This document shows, piece after piece, positions 43,639 through 51,856 of a stretch of 64,000 nt of DNA; position 1 is the first letter of the stretch, and every line of letters starts with the position of its first letter. A program made the translations under genes and the position numbers. The notes beneath the pieces are model-generated. The model ran no database searches. It was not told the origin of the DNA and was given only the letters and a program-made list of their open reading frames with translations. Source of the DNA: Kutzneria viridogrisea (lineage in GTDB: Bacteria > Actinomycetota > Actinomycetes > Mycobacteriales > Pseudonocardiaceae); assembly GCA_014138725.1 (NCBI GenBank), contig JACJID010000003.1, forward strand, positions 62,001-126,000, written 5' to 3'.

Positions 43639-44073
43639 TCAGTCGGACTCGAGGATCTCGGCCAGCCAGAGGGTGTCCTCGAGGTAGCGTTCGTAGGGAA
43701 AGCCAGCCGCGACGAGCCCGGCGCGGAATTCGTCGTAGAGCGGTTTTCCGGCGGTGTGGAAGGCTTTCCGGCCGGCATCGGTGAGGCGGACCAGCCGCCG
43801 CCGTGCGTGTTCGGGGTCGATGGTGATCTGCACCAGGCCTTCGGCTTCGAGTGGCCGCAGCGCCCGACTGATCGCCGGGTCGGACACCGACAGCGCCTGC
43901 GCGAGCCGATGCTGCGTCACCGGCTCGACGTCCTCCAGCGTGCCCAGCAGTCGTATCTGGCTGTAGGTCAAGCCGTCGCGGTCATCGGTGCGCCGACGGG
44001 CCGCCTCACCCAGCAGCATGACCACACGGTGCAGCAGGTCTGCGAGTCCATCATCCACGACACCACCATACAT
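43639..44073 (-). CDS. MarR-family regulator
   Basis: 144 residues, complete. A helical N-terminus is followed by the winged helix (TQHRLAQALSVSDPAISRAL, then VQITIDPEHARRRLVRLTDA) and C-terminal dimerisation helix. ATG 44073. It diverges from two membrane-protein genes, and the palindrome GTTAATATTAAC in between is the probable operator. Confidence 0.88.
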   Translation of the reverse strand: MYGGVVDDGLADLLHRVVMLLGEAARRRTDDRDGLTYSQIRLLGTLEDVEPVTQHRLAQALSVSDPAISRALRPLEAEGLVQITIDPEHARRRLVRLTDAGRKAFHTAGKPLYDEFRAGLVAAGFPYERYLEDTLWLAEILESD

Positions 44074-44082
44074 GAGTCTTGA

Positions 44083-44100
44083 CTAGTTAATATTAACCAG
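44083..44100. promoter_or_regulatory. MarR operator
   Basis: CTAGTTAATATTAACCAG is an 18-bp palindrome with one mismatched pair and a perfect GTTAATATTAAC core at 44086-44097. It lies in the 41-base gap between divergent starts, so the repressor would cover both promoters. Confidence 0.8.
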
Positions 44101-44114
44101 ACAACAATGAGGCC

Positions 44115-44639
44115 ATGGACAACTTCTCCTACCTCGCCCAGTCCGCCTTCCCCCTTGTCTGGATCCTGGTGCCGGCCATCGGGGCGTTCGTGCGGGCCCG
44201 CCACGCCCGGTCACCCCAGGAGGCGCTGGAGACCTGGCAGCGCTGGTGGGCCATCGGGGCCCTCGGCTTCGGCAGCCTGTGGATGACGGTCGCGTTCCTC
44301 GCCCTCCCGGACGTCATGGCCACGGCGATCGGCTTCGACCGGACCCCCTTCATGTTCGAGATCGCCTTCGCCAACCTCGGGCTGGCCGTCATGGGCTTCC
44401 GTGCCGCCTCGGCATCCGCGCGCGAGCGCATCACCATCGGACTCGGCGCCGGGATGTTCCTCTGGGGAGCCGTGGTCGGCCACGTCTACCAGTGGTTCGC
44501 CAACGGTGACCACGCCCCCGGCAACACCGGTGGAGTCCTCGTCAACGACATCCTGATCCCGGCAGTCATGATCATGCTGGCCGTGCGGTCCCGGCGACTG
44601 CCGGCCACGCCCCAGCCGACCGTGGAAATCGCCGCCTGA
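44115..44639 (+). CDS. Four-helix membrane protein (DUF6790-like)
   Basis: 174 residues with four transmembrane helices: AFPLVWILVPAIGAFV, WAIGALGFGSLWMTVAFLA, IAFANLGLAVMGFRAAS, and GLGAGMFLWGAVVGHVYQWF, plus a hydrophobic C-terminal segment (NDILIPAVMIMLAV). The conserved GHVYQWFANGDHAPGN loop fits the DUF6790 type, by memory only. Function unknown. First gene of a two-gene unit under the divergent MarR. Confidence 0.75.
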   Translation: MDNFSYLAQSAFPLVWILVPAIGAFVRARHARSPQEALETWQRWWAIGALGFGSLWMTVAFLALPDVMATAIGFDRTPFMFEIAFANLGLAVMGFRAASASARERITIGLGAGMFLWGAVVGHVYQWFANGDHAPGNTGGVLVNDILIPAVMIMLAVRSRRLPATPQPTVEIAA

Positions 44640-44661
44640 CACCGCGGGAGCTGACCTCACC

Positions 44662-45309
44662 ATGGCTACCCATGCCTGCCACCAACCCGACGGCGAGGCC
44701 GGCCTGGCGCGAGCGGCCGCCGCCGAGCGGCTCACCGTGTTCGTCGACGCCGTGATCGCGATCGCACTCACCCTGCTCGCCCTGGAACTGCCCGTCCCCA
44801 CCGGCGACACCACCGACGCCATGCTGGGCTCGGCGCTGGCCCACGGCAAGGAGTACCTGGCCTTCGCGCTCAGCTTCGTGGTGATCTCCGCCCACTGGCA
44901 CGCCCACCACGAGATCTTCCGCTACGTCCACTCGCTGAGCGGCCGCCTGACCAGCCTCACCCTGCTCTGGCTGTTCATGCAGATCCTGATGCCGTTCGCG
45001 ACCCGGGTGCTCACCGCCGAGGGCGCCTTCCCACCCCGGTTCAGCCTGTACGCGCTCGTGCAGGTCCTGGCGTCCGCGTCGTTCGCGCTCATCATCCGGG
45101 AGATCCGACGCGAGCACCTGTACCGCACGGACGTCCCGCCCCGGGTGTTCGCCCAGAGCCTGATGCGCAGCATCTGCCTTGCCGCCGTCTTCGGGGTGTC
45201 CGTTCCCGTCTCGTTCGTGACCACGAGCACCGGCGCGTACCTGTGCTGGCTCGCGGCGCCGATCGTGCTCGCCGTCGCCCGCGGTATCCAGGGCCGTGCC
45301 GTCCAGTGA
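44662..45309 (+). CDS. TMEM175-family membrane protein
   Basis: 215 residues, six hydrophobic segments. The first helix RLTVFVDAVIAIALTLLALE matches the TMEM175 potassium-channel signature RxxxFSDxxxAIxxTLL, except that the pore-lining Ser of FSD is Val. AFALSFVVISAHWHAHHEIF (helix 3) is also typical of the bacterial DUF1211 members. A potassium-conducting role is known for several bacterial homologues; the Ser-to-Val change leaves it uncertain here. It follows the previous gene after 22 bases. Confidence 0.85.
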   Translation: MATHACHQPDGEAGLARAAAAERLTVFVDAVIAIALTLLALELPVPTGDTTDAMLGSALAHGKEYLAFALSFVVISAHWHAHHEIFRYVHSLSGRLTSLTLLWLFMQILMPFATRVLTAEGAFPPRFSLYALVQVLASASFALIIREIRREHLYRTDVPPRVFAQSLMRSICLAAVFGVSVPVSFVTTSTGAYLCWLAAPIVLAVARGIQGRAVQ

Positions 45310-45503
45310 CCGCACATGCCGCTGAGTGGAAGTTCTGAGCGATGCTCGCTCATGCCGGCGACCGGTAGTCCAGCGTGGCCCCAGTAAGCGGGCTGGTCGT
45401 TGGTCCTGGATGCGGGTGAGTGTTCTCAGTGTGCCCCGCGTGCTATGGCGACCTTGCCTGACAGTTCCAGATCCATCCATTTTCCCGATGAACGAGCAGG
45501 ACT
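45310..45503. other. Spacer with short dispersed repeat units
   Basis: CCGCACATGCCGCTGAG (about 45316) and CGCTCATGCCGGCGACCGG (about 45348) resemble the opening of the longer repeats at 51530 and 63620 (CATGCCGCxGACCGGAAGTT). No gene is visible. Confidence 0.45.
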
Positions 45504-46427
45504 CTAGGCGGAATGCGCCCCGGTCATCAGCGCGGCGAGGTCCTCGGGGGCCAGGAACGACGGCGGGGGCGGAGGTCCCCAGCTGTACAAGCCTTTCGTC
45601 CCTTCCCAGACGCCGGGTTTCCAGAGTTGGTCGTCCACGACGCAGTCCAGGTCAGAGTAGTACTCGGAGAAGTTGCCCGCCGGGTCCTTGAGGTACCAGA
45701 AGAAGTTCGATCCGACGTGGTGGCGTCCCAGTCCCCACACGTGGCGGTCGGGGTCGGCGGCGAGCATCGCGGTGGCCCCGCGGCCGACCTCGTCGACGTC
45801 CTCGAGCTGCCATGAGGAGTGGTGCAGGAACTGCACTGGGGCTTGCTGCACCAGGACGTTGTGGTGGTCGGTCGAGCAGCGCAGGAATGCCGCCAGGCCC
45901 TTCACGGTATCGCTGACCTTGAAACCGATCCCTTCGGTGAAGAAACGCTGGCTCGCTTGCTGGTCGGTGGAGCCCAGAACGACGTGCCCCAGCTTGCGAG
46001 GACGCACGGCCTGCGAGCGCAACACCGCATCGGCACGGGCGTCCGCGCGCTCGATCCGTCCGGGACCGTTGTAGTGCGGTGCCGGGGCGGCGCTCTGCCC
46101 CAGCCGGGGCGCGAGCGTCACCTCGACACGGGTGCCGGTACCCGCGTCGACGGCGGAAACCGTGGTGCTGGTGCGTTCCACCGTCACGTCGAGGCGCTGG
46201 AGGCCGGCGGCGACGCGGTCGAGGTCGTCCGGGTCGTCCGCGCCGACGCCCAGCCGCAGCAGGCGGCGGTGGTCGGAGCGGGCGATCCGCAGTTGTTCGC
46301 CGCCGTCGACGGTGCTGAAGCTGTGCCCGTCGGGCAACGGTCGCAGGCCGAATTCCTCGTAGTAGGCGGCTGTTTGCGCGACGTTGGGCACGCCGAGTGT
46401 GATCGAGGTGAGGCGGTGCAACGCCAT
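45504..46427 (-). CDS. Type I extradiol (VOC-fold) ring-cleavage dioxygenase
   Basis: 307 residues with two VOC domains. The N-terminal domain (LGVPNVAQTAAYYEEFGLRP) is non-catalytic. The C-terminal one carries the Fe/Mn ligands His in KLGHVVLGS, His in FLHHSSWQLED and Glu in NFSEYYSD. This is the layout of 2,3-dihydroxybiphenyl/catechol 2,3-dioxygenases, which cut a catechol ring next to the diol. ATG 46427 follows the FAH stop after one base and has AGGAG upstream, so it is the last gene of the operon. The substrate is not readable, but ring cleavage and the FAH hydrolase together suggest a meta-cleavage pathway. Confidence 0.87.
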   Translation of the reverse strand: MALHRLTSITLGVPNVAQTAAYYEEFGLRPLPDGHSFSTVDGGEQLRIARSDHRRLLRLGVGADDPDDLDRVAAGLQRLDVTVERTSTTVSAVDAGTGTRVEVTLAPRLGQSAAPAPHYNGPGRIERADARADAVLRSQAVRPRKLGHVVLGSTDQQASQRFFTEGIGFKVSDTVKGLAAFLRCSTDHHNVLVQQAPVQFLHHSSWQLEDVDEVGRGATAMLAADPDRHVWGLGRHHVGSNFFWYLKDPAGNFSEYYSDLDCVVDDQLWKPGVWEGTKGLYSWGPPPPPSFLAPEDLAALMTGAHSA

Positions 46428-46428
46428 G

Positions 46429-47304
46429 TCACATCTCCTGGGATCCGGGCGCGGGTACGAAGTGGTGACACAGCTCGCCGATGCCATCGATGGTGCTGAC
46501 GAGTCGGTCACCGGGACGCAGGTACCGCGGGGGTGTGCGGGCCGCGCCAATGCCGGCGGGGGTGCCGGTGAAGATCACGTCGCCAGGCTCGAGTGGTAGC
46601 ACTGCCGAGACAGTCGCGATCAGGGCGGGCACTGAGAAGATCATGTCGGCCGTGGTGCCGTGCTGGACCAGTTCGCCGTTGACCGAACAGCTCAGCTTCA
46701 ACGCGTCGGGGTCGAGGCCGCCCGCACGCAGTTCGTCGACGGTGACCAACCAGGGCCCCATCGGCGCGAACCCGGGAAAGGACTTGCCCAGGCTGAACTG
46801 TGGCGCCGGCCCGGCGGTCTGCACCGTCCGCTCGGAGATGTCCTGCCCCACGGTCACCCCGGCCACGTGGTCCCAGGCCTGTGCGCTGTCCACGTCGCGG
46901 GCCGTGCGGCCGATGACCACAACCAGCTCCACTTCCCAGTCCACGGTGTGGCCGGGGAGGGTGATCGGGCCACTCGGGCCGGTGATCGCACCGCGGAACT
47001 TGGTGAACACCGGTGGGAACTGCGGCAGCTCGAATCCTGATTCCGCGGCGTGGTCGCGGTAGTTCAGGCCGATCGCGAACAGCTGGTCGGGTCGTGGCAC
47101 CGGAGACCGCAGCGTGTCGAACTCGACCGGGTGCACCGGTAGTGTCGCGTGGTTCAGACTCCTCACCCACTCGGAGAACTCGTCCCACCGGGCGAAGACC
47201 TCCTGCGGGTCGGACCCGAACCTGCCGTGCGAGGCGGATTCGACGTCCACCGCCCCTCCACGAGCGGCCAGGACGAGTCTGCCGTCGAGATTTCCAATGC
47301 GCAT
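46429..47304 (-). CDS. Fumarylacetoacetate-hydrolase-family protein
   Basis: 291 residues. LFAIGLNYRDHAAESGFELP is the family opening; the metal-binding Glu and Asp residues fit in VDWEVELVVVIG and TVGQDISERTVQ, and GDVIFTGTPAGIG is the C-terminal signature. Members hydrolyse beta-diketone products or act as hydratases/decarboxylases (HpcE/MhpD-like) after meta-cleavage. ATG 47304 has GGAGG. One base separates it from the dioxygenase gene, so the two are expressed together. Confidence 0.9.
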   Translation of the reverse strand: MRIGNLDGRLVLAARGGAVDVESASHGRFGSDPQEVFARWDEFSEWVRSLNHATLPVHPVEFDTLRSPVPRPDQLFAIGLNYRDHAAESGFELPQFPPVFTKFRGAITGPSGPITLPGHTVDWEVELVVVIGRTARDVDSAQAWDHVAGVTVGQDISERTVQTAGPAPQFSLGKSFPGFAPMGPWLVTVDELRAGGLDPDALKLSCSVNGELVQHGTTADMIFSVPALIATVSAVLPLEPGDVIFTGTPAGIGAARTPPRYLRPGDRLVSTIDGIGELCHHFVPAPGSQEM

Positions 47305-47374
47305 TGGCCCTCCTGCCGCTGGCAACGCTGTTGCCAGTAAATGTTGGTGTGCCTGGAGAATCAGGTGGAGCGGA

Positions 47375-47890
47375 CTATTCGACCGTTCCCTCGATGTGCG
47401 CCTTCAGCAGTTCCAGTCCGGGCTGGATGCGTGCCGGGTCTTCGATCGGGTGCGGGCCAGCCGGCTCGGTGTCCGGAACCAGTCGCTCGAACAGCCGGCA
47501 GAACAGGGTCGTTCCGTCGCCGAGGTCGAATGTGGTGAAGGTGGCGATCGCGTGCATCGCCGGTGCCGGGACACCGTTGTCGAGCACGTCCCGGCCGACC
47601 ACCGTCCACAGCTTGCCGGGGACCCGTGCCACCACGGTGTAGAGCTTCGGCTTCTCGTTCAGCTCCGGCACGATGTTCTCGAGCAGCACGTCGCCGAGTT
47701 CGGCGGGAACGCCTTCGTTGCCCCGCCGCACCTCGGTACCCGACGCCATCGGCAGCCATTTCGGCAGGTTCGCCCAGGTGGTCACCCAGTCGTACACGAC
47801 CTGCGCCGGGCGCTCGACGACGATGCGGTTCTCGATGAACCTGATGTTCAGGTTGTACGGGATCGGGGACACGTACAGGTCGGACGTCAC
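47375..47890 (-). CDS. SRPBCC-family protein (cyclase/START-like)
   Basis: 171 residues, no signal peptide. NRIVVERPAQVVYDWVTTWA with LPKWLP opens the helix-grip fold, and VVARVPGKLWTVVGRD and ATFTTFDLGDGTTLFCRLFE are central strands. Such proteins bind hydrophobic ligands or act as polyketide-type cyclases and hydratases. Position between the LDI-like and FAH genes suggests it handles a pathway intermediate. GTG 47890, with AGAGG about 7 bases upstream. Confidence 0.8.
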   Translation of the reverse strand: MTSDLYVSPIPYNLNIRFIENRIVVERPAQVVYDWVTTWANLPKWLPMASGTEVRRGNEGVPAELGDVLLENIVPELNEKPKLYTVVARVPGKLWTVVGRDVLDNGVPAPAMHAIATFTTFDLGDGTTLFCRLFERLVPDTEPAGPHPIEDPARIQPGLELLKAHIEGTVE

Positions 47891-48061
47891 CGTCTTACCT
47901 CTTTCTTCTCGGTTGTGTTGTTCTTTTCCGCCAGAGCGCGCGAGGACGAATCCGGGCAGGAGCGCGGTAGTAGCGCCAGGCGAGCAGGTGGATCTGGCTC
48001 ACCAAGTCGAGCGGCCACGAGATCTCGGTGGCACTGTGCTGATCACGGTGCCGGCGTCGTT
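47891..48061. other. 171-base gap inside the operon
   Basis: One minus-strand frame through the gap reads DLVSQIHLLAWRYYRAPARI and ends with a stop near 47895. It has no good start and may be a remnant, an extension lost from the LDI-like gene, or chance. Confidence 0.4.
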
Positions 48062-49708
48062 TCAGTAAATGGCGGTGCCGTGAAGGCTCAGCGCGAGATC
48101 CGTCGCTGCGCGCAGCGTGCAGTTGAGGACAAGCGCGTTTCCGACGTAATGTGCGCCGACCTTCGACGTGTCGAGGACATCCAGCGTGTCCCGGCCGTCG
48201 GAGGTGACGACCGGACTGCCGTCCAGGAAAAGCGTCCAGTTCCGCCCGGACCGAACGTTGGCGATCTCCATCTGGATGGCGGCGGAGTCCTGCTGAACGG
48301 GGCGGAGGGTGAGCGCGAGCAGCGACTCCGTCGGGTCGTACCAGGCACGGGCCACATCCGCCCGGCCGTCGAGGCGGGCCAGGTTGGGCTGCCGGAAGTG
48401 TTCCGGTCCCCACGGCTCGTTGTACATCTTCCACAGCCCGTCGGTGACATTCAGCCGCGCGTAACCCAACATGGCGTTACCGGTGAGCCGGTCCATGTAG
48501 ACCAGATTCCCGTCCGCGTCATACGAAGTGTCGTTACGCGGGTAGTACAGACCGCCGTCCCGCCAGGTGGGAGTCATGTACCGGTCAGCGTGGGCGAGCA
48601 TACCGCGCAGGTTCTCGGTGTCGCCGAGTTCGGCCATGCAGGCGGCCGTGTACCCGAAGGACGGACTGCTCCACTGGTAGTCGGTGCCGCCGTCGGGCAT
48701 GAGCGGCGCACGGTTCTCCCGCCGTGCCCGCCGCAGCTCCGCGGTCGCCGGTGGCGGCATCAGGGTCACCAGTCCGTCGGCGCTGCGCCGAATCATGTCG
48801 CGGATCTGTTCGGGGTAGAGCTTGTGAACGAGTTCCCGGTTCCAGGCGTTCATGTTCAGTGCGGTCCACTGGGAGCCCGCACCTCCCGCCAGTTGCAGCG
48901 GGCGGTCCTGCTTGACAAGCCAGATGCGCCAGTATTCCCCGTCCTCATCGAGCATGCCTCGCTTGTGCCAGGCATCGGTGAAGGCCCTGGTGACCTCTTC
49001 GGCGACGGACGTTCCCCTGCGCAGGTCCAGGAATCGGAAACCGAGTATCGCGAACTGGTTGCAGACGATGAACAGGCAGTTGGGTTCGCAGACGACGCCG
49101 TACCAGCCGGTCTCGGCCATCTGCCAGTAGAGGTTGTCCGCGATCGAGCTGTACGAGTACTCGTAGACCTCCGGGCCGAGGCCCTGGAACATGGGCTCCC
49201 ACCGCAGCGAGATCGCACCGGGCTCGTCGTACCGGTCGCTGTCGAACAGCATGGAGTGCATGCCCAGCATCGCGAACAGGCGGCCGCTGTACATGATGTT
49301 CTCTTTGACGATGGGGTCTCGCCAGCCTTCGCGCAGTTCGACGATGTCGGGGTCGGTCACCCTGCTGCCCTTGCTGGTTCCGTTCCAGTAGGCCCAGACC
49401 TCCGGGAGTTGCATCTTCCGGATGGCCTGTTCAAAGGTGGGACGGAAGGCGCCTGGCGCGGCCGGAAGGTGGTGGAAGTGGGCGAACCCGAGACAGTAGG
49501 ACATCTGGGCGAACTGGTAACGATAGGAGTCCGACGTCTCCTGGCCCCACTGCGCCGAGCCCATGCCATCCCAGTCATTGTCCTCCTGCGAGACCAGGTT
49601 GTGGATGTGCCGGAGGTGGCCGATCTGCTCGTGGTCCAGCATCGGATAACGGGAGAGGTCAGGCGCGGCGCGCATGGTCCCGCTGGCCATGGTGTTGTCC
49701 TTGCTCAT
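48062..49708 (-). CDS. Linalool dehydratase/isomerase-like (LDI) protein
   Basis: 548 residues, predicted (alpha/alpha)6-barrel. Castellaniella LDI features can be matched by eye: Met147 and His151 four residues apart in FAMLGMHSMLF, and Cys207 and Cys216 nine residues apart in VVCEPNCLFIVCNQF, the same spacing as the catalytic cysteines of that enzyme (from memory). Aromatic residues lead in (DNDWDGMGSAQ, YRYQFAQMSYCLGFAHFHH). There is no signal peptide, unlike the periplasmic Castellaniella enzyme, and it is about 150 residues longer. Its ATG overlaps the SCO gene stop (ATGA), so both are translated together. Dehydration or isomerisation of an alkenol is inferred; the substrate is unknown. 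Confidence 0.8.
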   Translation of the reverse strand: MSKDNTMASGTMRAAPDLSRYPMLDHEQIGHLRHIHNLVSQEDNDWDGMGSAQWGQETSDSYRYQFAQMSYCLGFAHFHHLPAAPGAFRPTFEQAIRKMQLPEVWAYWNGTSKGSRVTDPDIVELREGWRDPIVKENIMYSGRLFAMLGMHSMLFDSDRYDEPGAISLRWEPMFQGLGPEVYEYSYSSIADNLYWQMAETGWYGVVCEPNCLFIVCNQFAILGFRFLDLRRGTSVAEEVTRAFTDAWHKRGMLDEDGEYWRIWLVKQDRPLQLAGGAGSQWTALNMNAWNRELVHKLYPEQIRDMIRRSADGLVTLMPPPATAELRRARRENRAPLMPDGGTDYQWSSPSFGYTAACMAELGDTENLRGMLAHADRYMTPTWRDGGLYYPRNDTSYDADGNLVYMDRLTGNAMLGYARLNVTDGLWKMYNEPWGPEHFRQPNLARLDGRADVARAWYDPTESLLALTLRPVQQDSAAIQMEIANVRSGRNWTLFLDGSPVVTSDGRDTLDVLDTSKVGAHYVGNALVLNCTLRAATDLALSLHGTAIY

Positions 49709-50301
49709 GCCGGCACCGTGTTCACGATGCTCTTGTGCCGGCCCAACGATCCGGCCAGCCGCCGGGCCATCTCGGCGGCCGTCACGGCGTCGGTGAAATG
49801 GGTGATGTAGGCGCCGTCCTGGCCCATCAAGTAGGTGAAGGCGCTGTGCGGAACCTGGTAGCCGTCAGAATCGTCGGGATCCACGGCGCGCCCCGCGAAG
49901 ACGTGGTACGCGGCCTGTGCCGCGGCGACCTGCTCGGCGGAACCGGTGAGCCCGACGAAGCGGGGATGCGCACGTTGTAGGAAAGCGCGCAACACCGCAG
50001 GGGTGTCCCGCTCGGGATCGACGGAGACGTACAGCGGCTGCACGTCGTTCGCCTTCTCGCCGAGCAGATCAAGTGCTTCGTCCATCCGGGACAGTGCCGC
50101 CGGGCAGATCGTCCGGCAGTGGGTGAAGCCGAAGAAAATCAGCAACCGCCTGCCCAGGTACGAATTCTCGGTGACCTGTTGTCCGAAGTGGTCGATCAGC
50201 TCGAAGTGCCCGCCGACGGTGACCGTGGGGCGGTGAACCACGACGGGCAGGGTTTCCTCGAGGTCACCGCAGCAGCCTGAACTCTTCGTGGAATCACTCA
50301 C
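49705..50301 (-). CDS. SCO1/SenC-type thioredoxin-fold protein without membrane anchor
   Basis: 198 residues. FFGFTHCRTICPAALSRMDE gives the CxxxC copper/redox motif and GYQVPHSAFTYLM the conserved His of SCO proteins. Usual SCO proteins have an N-terminal membrane anchor or signal; this one starts SDSTKSSGCCGDLEETLPVV, with an extra Cys pair, and looks cytoplasmic. GTG 50301 follows AAAGGAG. First gene of the operon and translationally coupled to the LDI-like gene. It may load copper or, more likely here, keep cysteines of the LDI-like enzyme reduced (inference). Confidence 0.85.
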   Translation of the reverse strand: MSDSTKSSGCCGDLEETLPVVVHRPTVTVGGHFELIDHFGQQVTENSYLGRRLLIFFGFTHCRTICPAALSRMDEALDLLGEKANDVQPLYVSVDPERDTPAVLRAFLQRAHPRFVGLTGSAEQVAAAQAAYHVFAGRAVDPDDSDGYQVPHSAFTYLMGQDGAYITHFTDAVTAAEMARRLAGSLGRHKSIVNTVPA

Positions 50302-50381
50302 TGGCGCTCACTCCTTTCGGGGTTGGCACCAGGCTAGAAACCCGCACCTATACCTGTCCAATACTCTTTTCGCTTTGAGCC

Positions 50382-50396
50382 ATGCCCGCCGAGCAT
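50382..50396. promoter_or_regulatory. LysR box upstream of the SCO/LDI operon
   Basis: ATGC-7-GCAT (ATGCCCGCCGAGCAT) is a T-N11-A palindrome, the LysR consensus. It lies 80 bases before the first operon gene and 60 bases after the LysR stop, in the only spacer of the unit. Confidence 0.6.
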
Positions 50397-50455
50397 AGTT
50401 CAGGGTGAAAGGAGTTGTGCTGGTGCGGGCGAGTTCGAAACGTGGGCGTCGTCTG

Positions 50456-51415
50456 CTACTTCTGGCCGTACGTTTGCGCTGCCTCCAGGCCACTGCGGAT
50501 GTCGACTGCCGCCTGACGCAGGTACTCGAGCATCTGACGCAAGGCCGGTGTGAGCGGGGATTCCGCCGGGAGGGTGAGTCCGACGGTCTCCGCGATCCCC
50601 AGATCGAGCGGCAGCGGGACCAGGTCCCGCTCCGCTTCGGCCACCAGCTGCGGCAACAGGACCAGAACGTCGGTTTCCAGGGCGAGCGATCGAACGGCGA
50701 GGTAGGAGTTGACTTCGATGCGGTTGCGCGGCAGTGGAAGGCCGTGCCGCAGGAGGAGTTGCTGCACCTCGCGCCGCAACGGAGTGCCGACCATCGGTAC
50801 GGACCACAGGTGGTCGGCGAGATCGGGAATTCGCAGCCTCGACATCGAATGCGCGGGATGCGCAACGCGTGCCACCAGGCGAAGTGGTTCCTGGTAAAGC
50901 GGAACCTGGGTCATTCGCGATGAGTCGGCCATTTCCAGTGTGCCGACCACCAGATCGAGTTCGCCGGTGAGCAGGTCCTGCCGAAGCCCGTCGAGAGTGC
51001 CGTGCCGGACGACCACCGTGATGTCCGGGTGCGCCTCCTTCAGCCGCGCGACGGCGCGGGGCAGCAGGACGTTGGCCCCGGCGAGGTGGGTGCCGATGGT
51101 GACCTGGCCGGTCTGCCCGGCGGCGAGTTCCCGCATGTGTTGGTCGGTGTGCCGCAACTCGGCCAGCACCGCACGGGCGTGATCGACGAAGGCGTGCCCG
51201 AACACCGTGGGCGTCATCCCCCGAGGGCCGCGCTCGAACAGTTCGACGCCCAGGATCGACTCCAACTCCCGCAGGCAGCGGGTCAGCACCGGCTGGGTGA
51301 TCTTGAGGTGATCAGCCGCCGCGATCAGGCTGCCGTGCTCCGCGATCGCCGCCGTGTAGCGCAGGTGCCGCAACTTGAGGTTGCCGTCGAGGAGATTGCC
51401 GTGGGACACGAACAC
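50456..51415 (-). CDS. LysR-type regulator of the LDI operon
   Basis: 319 residues. The N-terminal HTH (LRHLRYTAAIAEHGSLIAAA, KITQPVLTRCLRELESIL, FERGPRGMTPTVFG) is typical LysR, followed by a periplasmic-binding-type co-inducer domain. It sits immediately upstream of the operon on the same strand, so it can be autoregulatory and activate the SCO-LDI-SRPBCC-FAH-dioxygenase genes when the pathway substrate binds. GTG 51415 or 51409. Confidence 0.9.
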   Translation of the reverse strand: MFVSHGNLLDGNLKLRHLRYTAAIAEHGSLIAAADHLKITQPVLTRCLRELESILGVELFERGPRGMTPTVFGHAFVDHARAVLAELRHTDQHMRELAAGQTGQVTIGTHLAGANVLLPRAVARLKEAHPDITVVVRHGTLDGLRQDLLTGELDLVVGTLEMADSSRMTQVPLYQEPLRLVARVAHPAHSMSRLRIPDLADHLWSVPMVGTPLRREVQQLLLRHGLPLPRNRIEVNSYLAVRSLALETDVLVLLPQLVAEAERDLVPLPLDLGIAETVGLTLPAESPLTPALRQMLEYLRQAAVDIRSGLEAAQTYGQK

Positions 51416-51856
51416 AGCATGACAAGGCGTCGGGCATAGCTGGTGCGGCGGGTGGAGACCTGGAGGTCTTCCCGGCCACTTCTGGCTCGTGCCGCCAACG
51501 AGCGTTGGTAGCTGTCGAACACCCGCTCATGCCGCAGACCGGAAGTTGACCGCGGCAGCGCTCAGCGCTCACAAAATATGACCGCATCCGAGAGAATCCG
51601 GCGCGTTCACTCTCGGCCGACGTGTCACGCCGCCGGTCAGAGCTGGTCCGCACCGACATGATCACGGACCTACAGCACCTCGCGACCGGCCCTGCAATGG
51701 CCGCTGCGATGCTCGCTCATGCCGATGAGCGGATGAAAACGGGCTGCGAACGAACGGCCTCCGCGCGTAGCTTCAACACCCTCAACCGCTCGGATGCGAG
51801 GGGCACCTTGGGGCGCGGACGAACTCGGTCCCTTCCTTGTTGGAGAAGATGATCAC
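51416..51856. other. Spacer containing a 134-bp dispersed repeat
   Basis: It holds a 134-bp repeat (separate entry) and the stem CGCTCAT-GCCG-ATGAGCG near 51714-51731. No full gene; a frame through the repeat goes on to a stop near 51850. Confidence 0.5.
51530..51663 (+). repeat. 134-bp dispersed repeat, plus copy
   Basis: Matches the reverse complement of 63486-63620 with a dozen or so mismatches and one base gap. It begins TGCCGCAGACCGGAAGTTGA and ends CACCGACATGATC. Both copies keep a frame encoding ENPARSLSADVSRR-type and SELVRTDMI peptides. Confidence 0.8.

Noticed and set aside
47114-49810. Long plus-strand open frame of about 900 codons
   Set aside because: It is the antisense shadow of the FAH, SRPBCC and LDI-like genes; no domain, no ribosome site and Arg/Val/His-rich nonsense.
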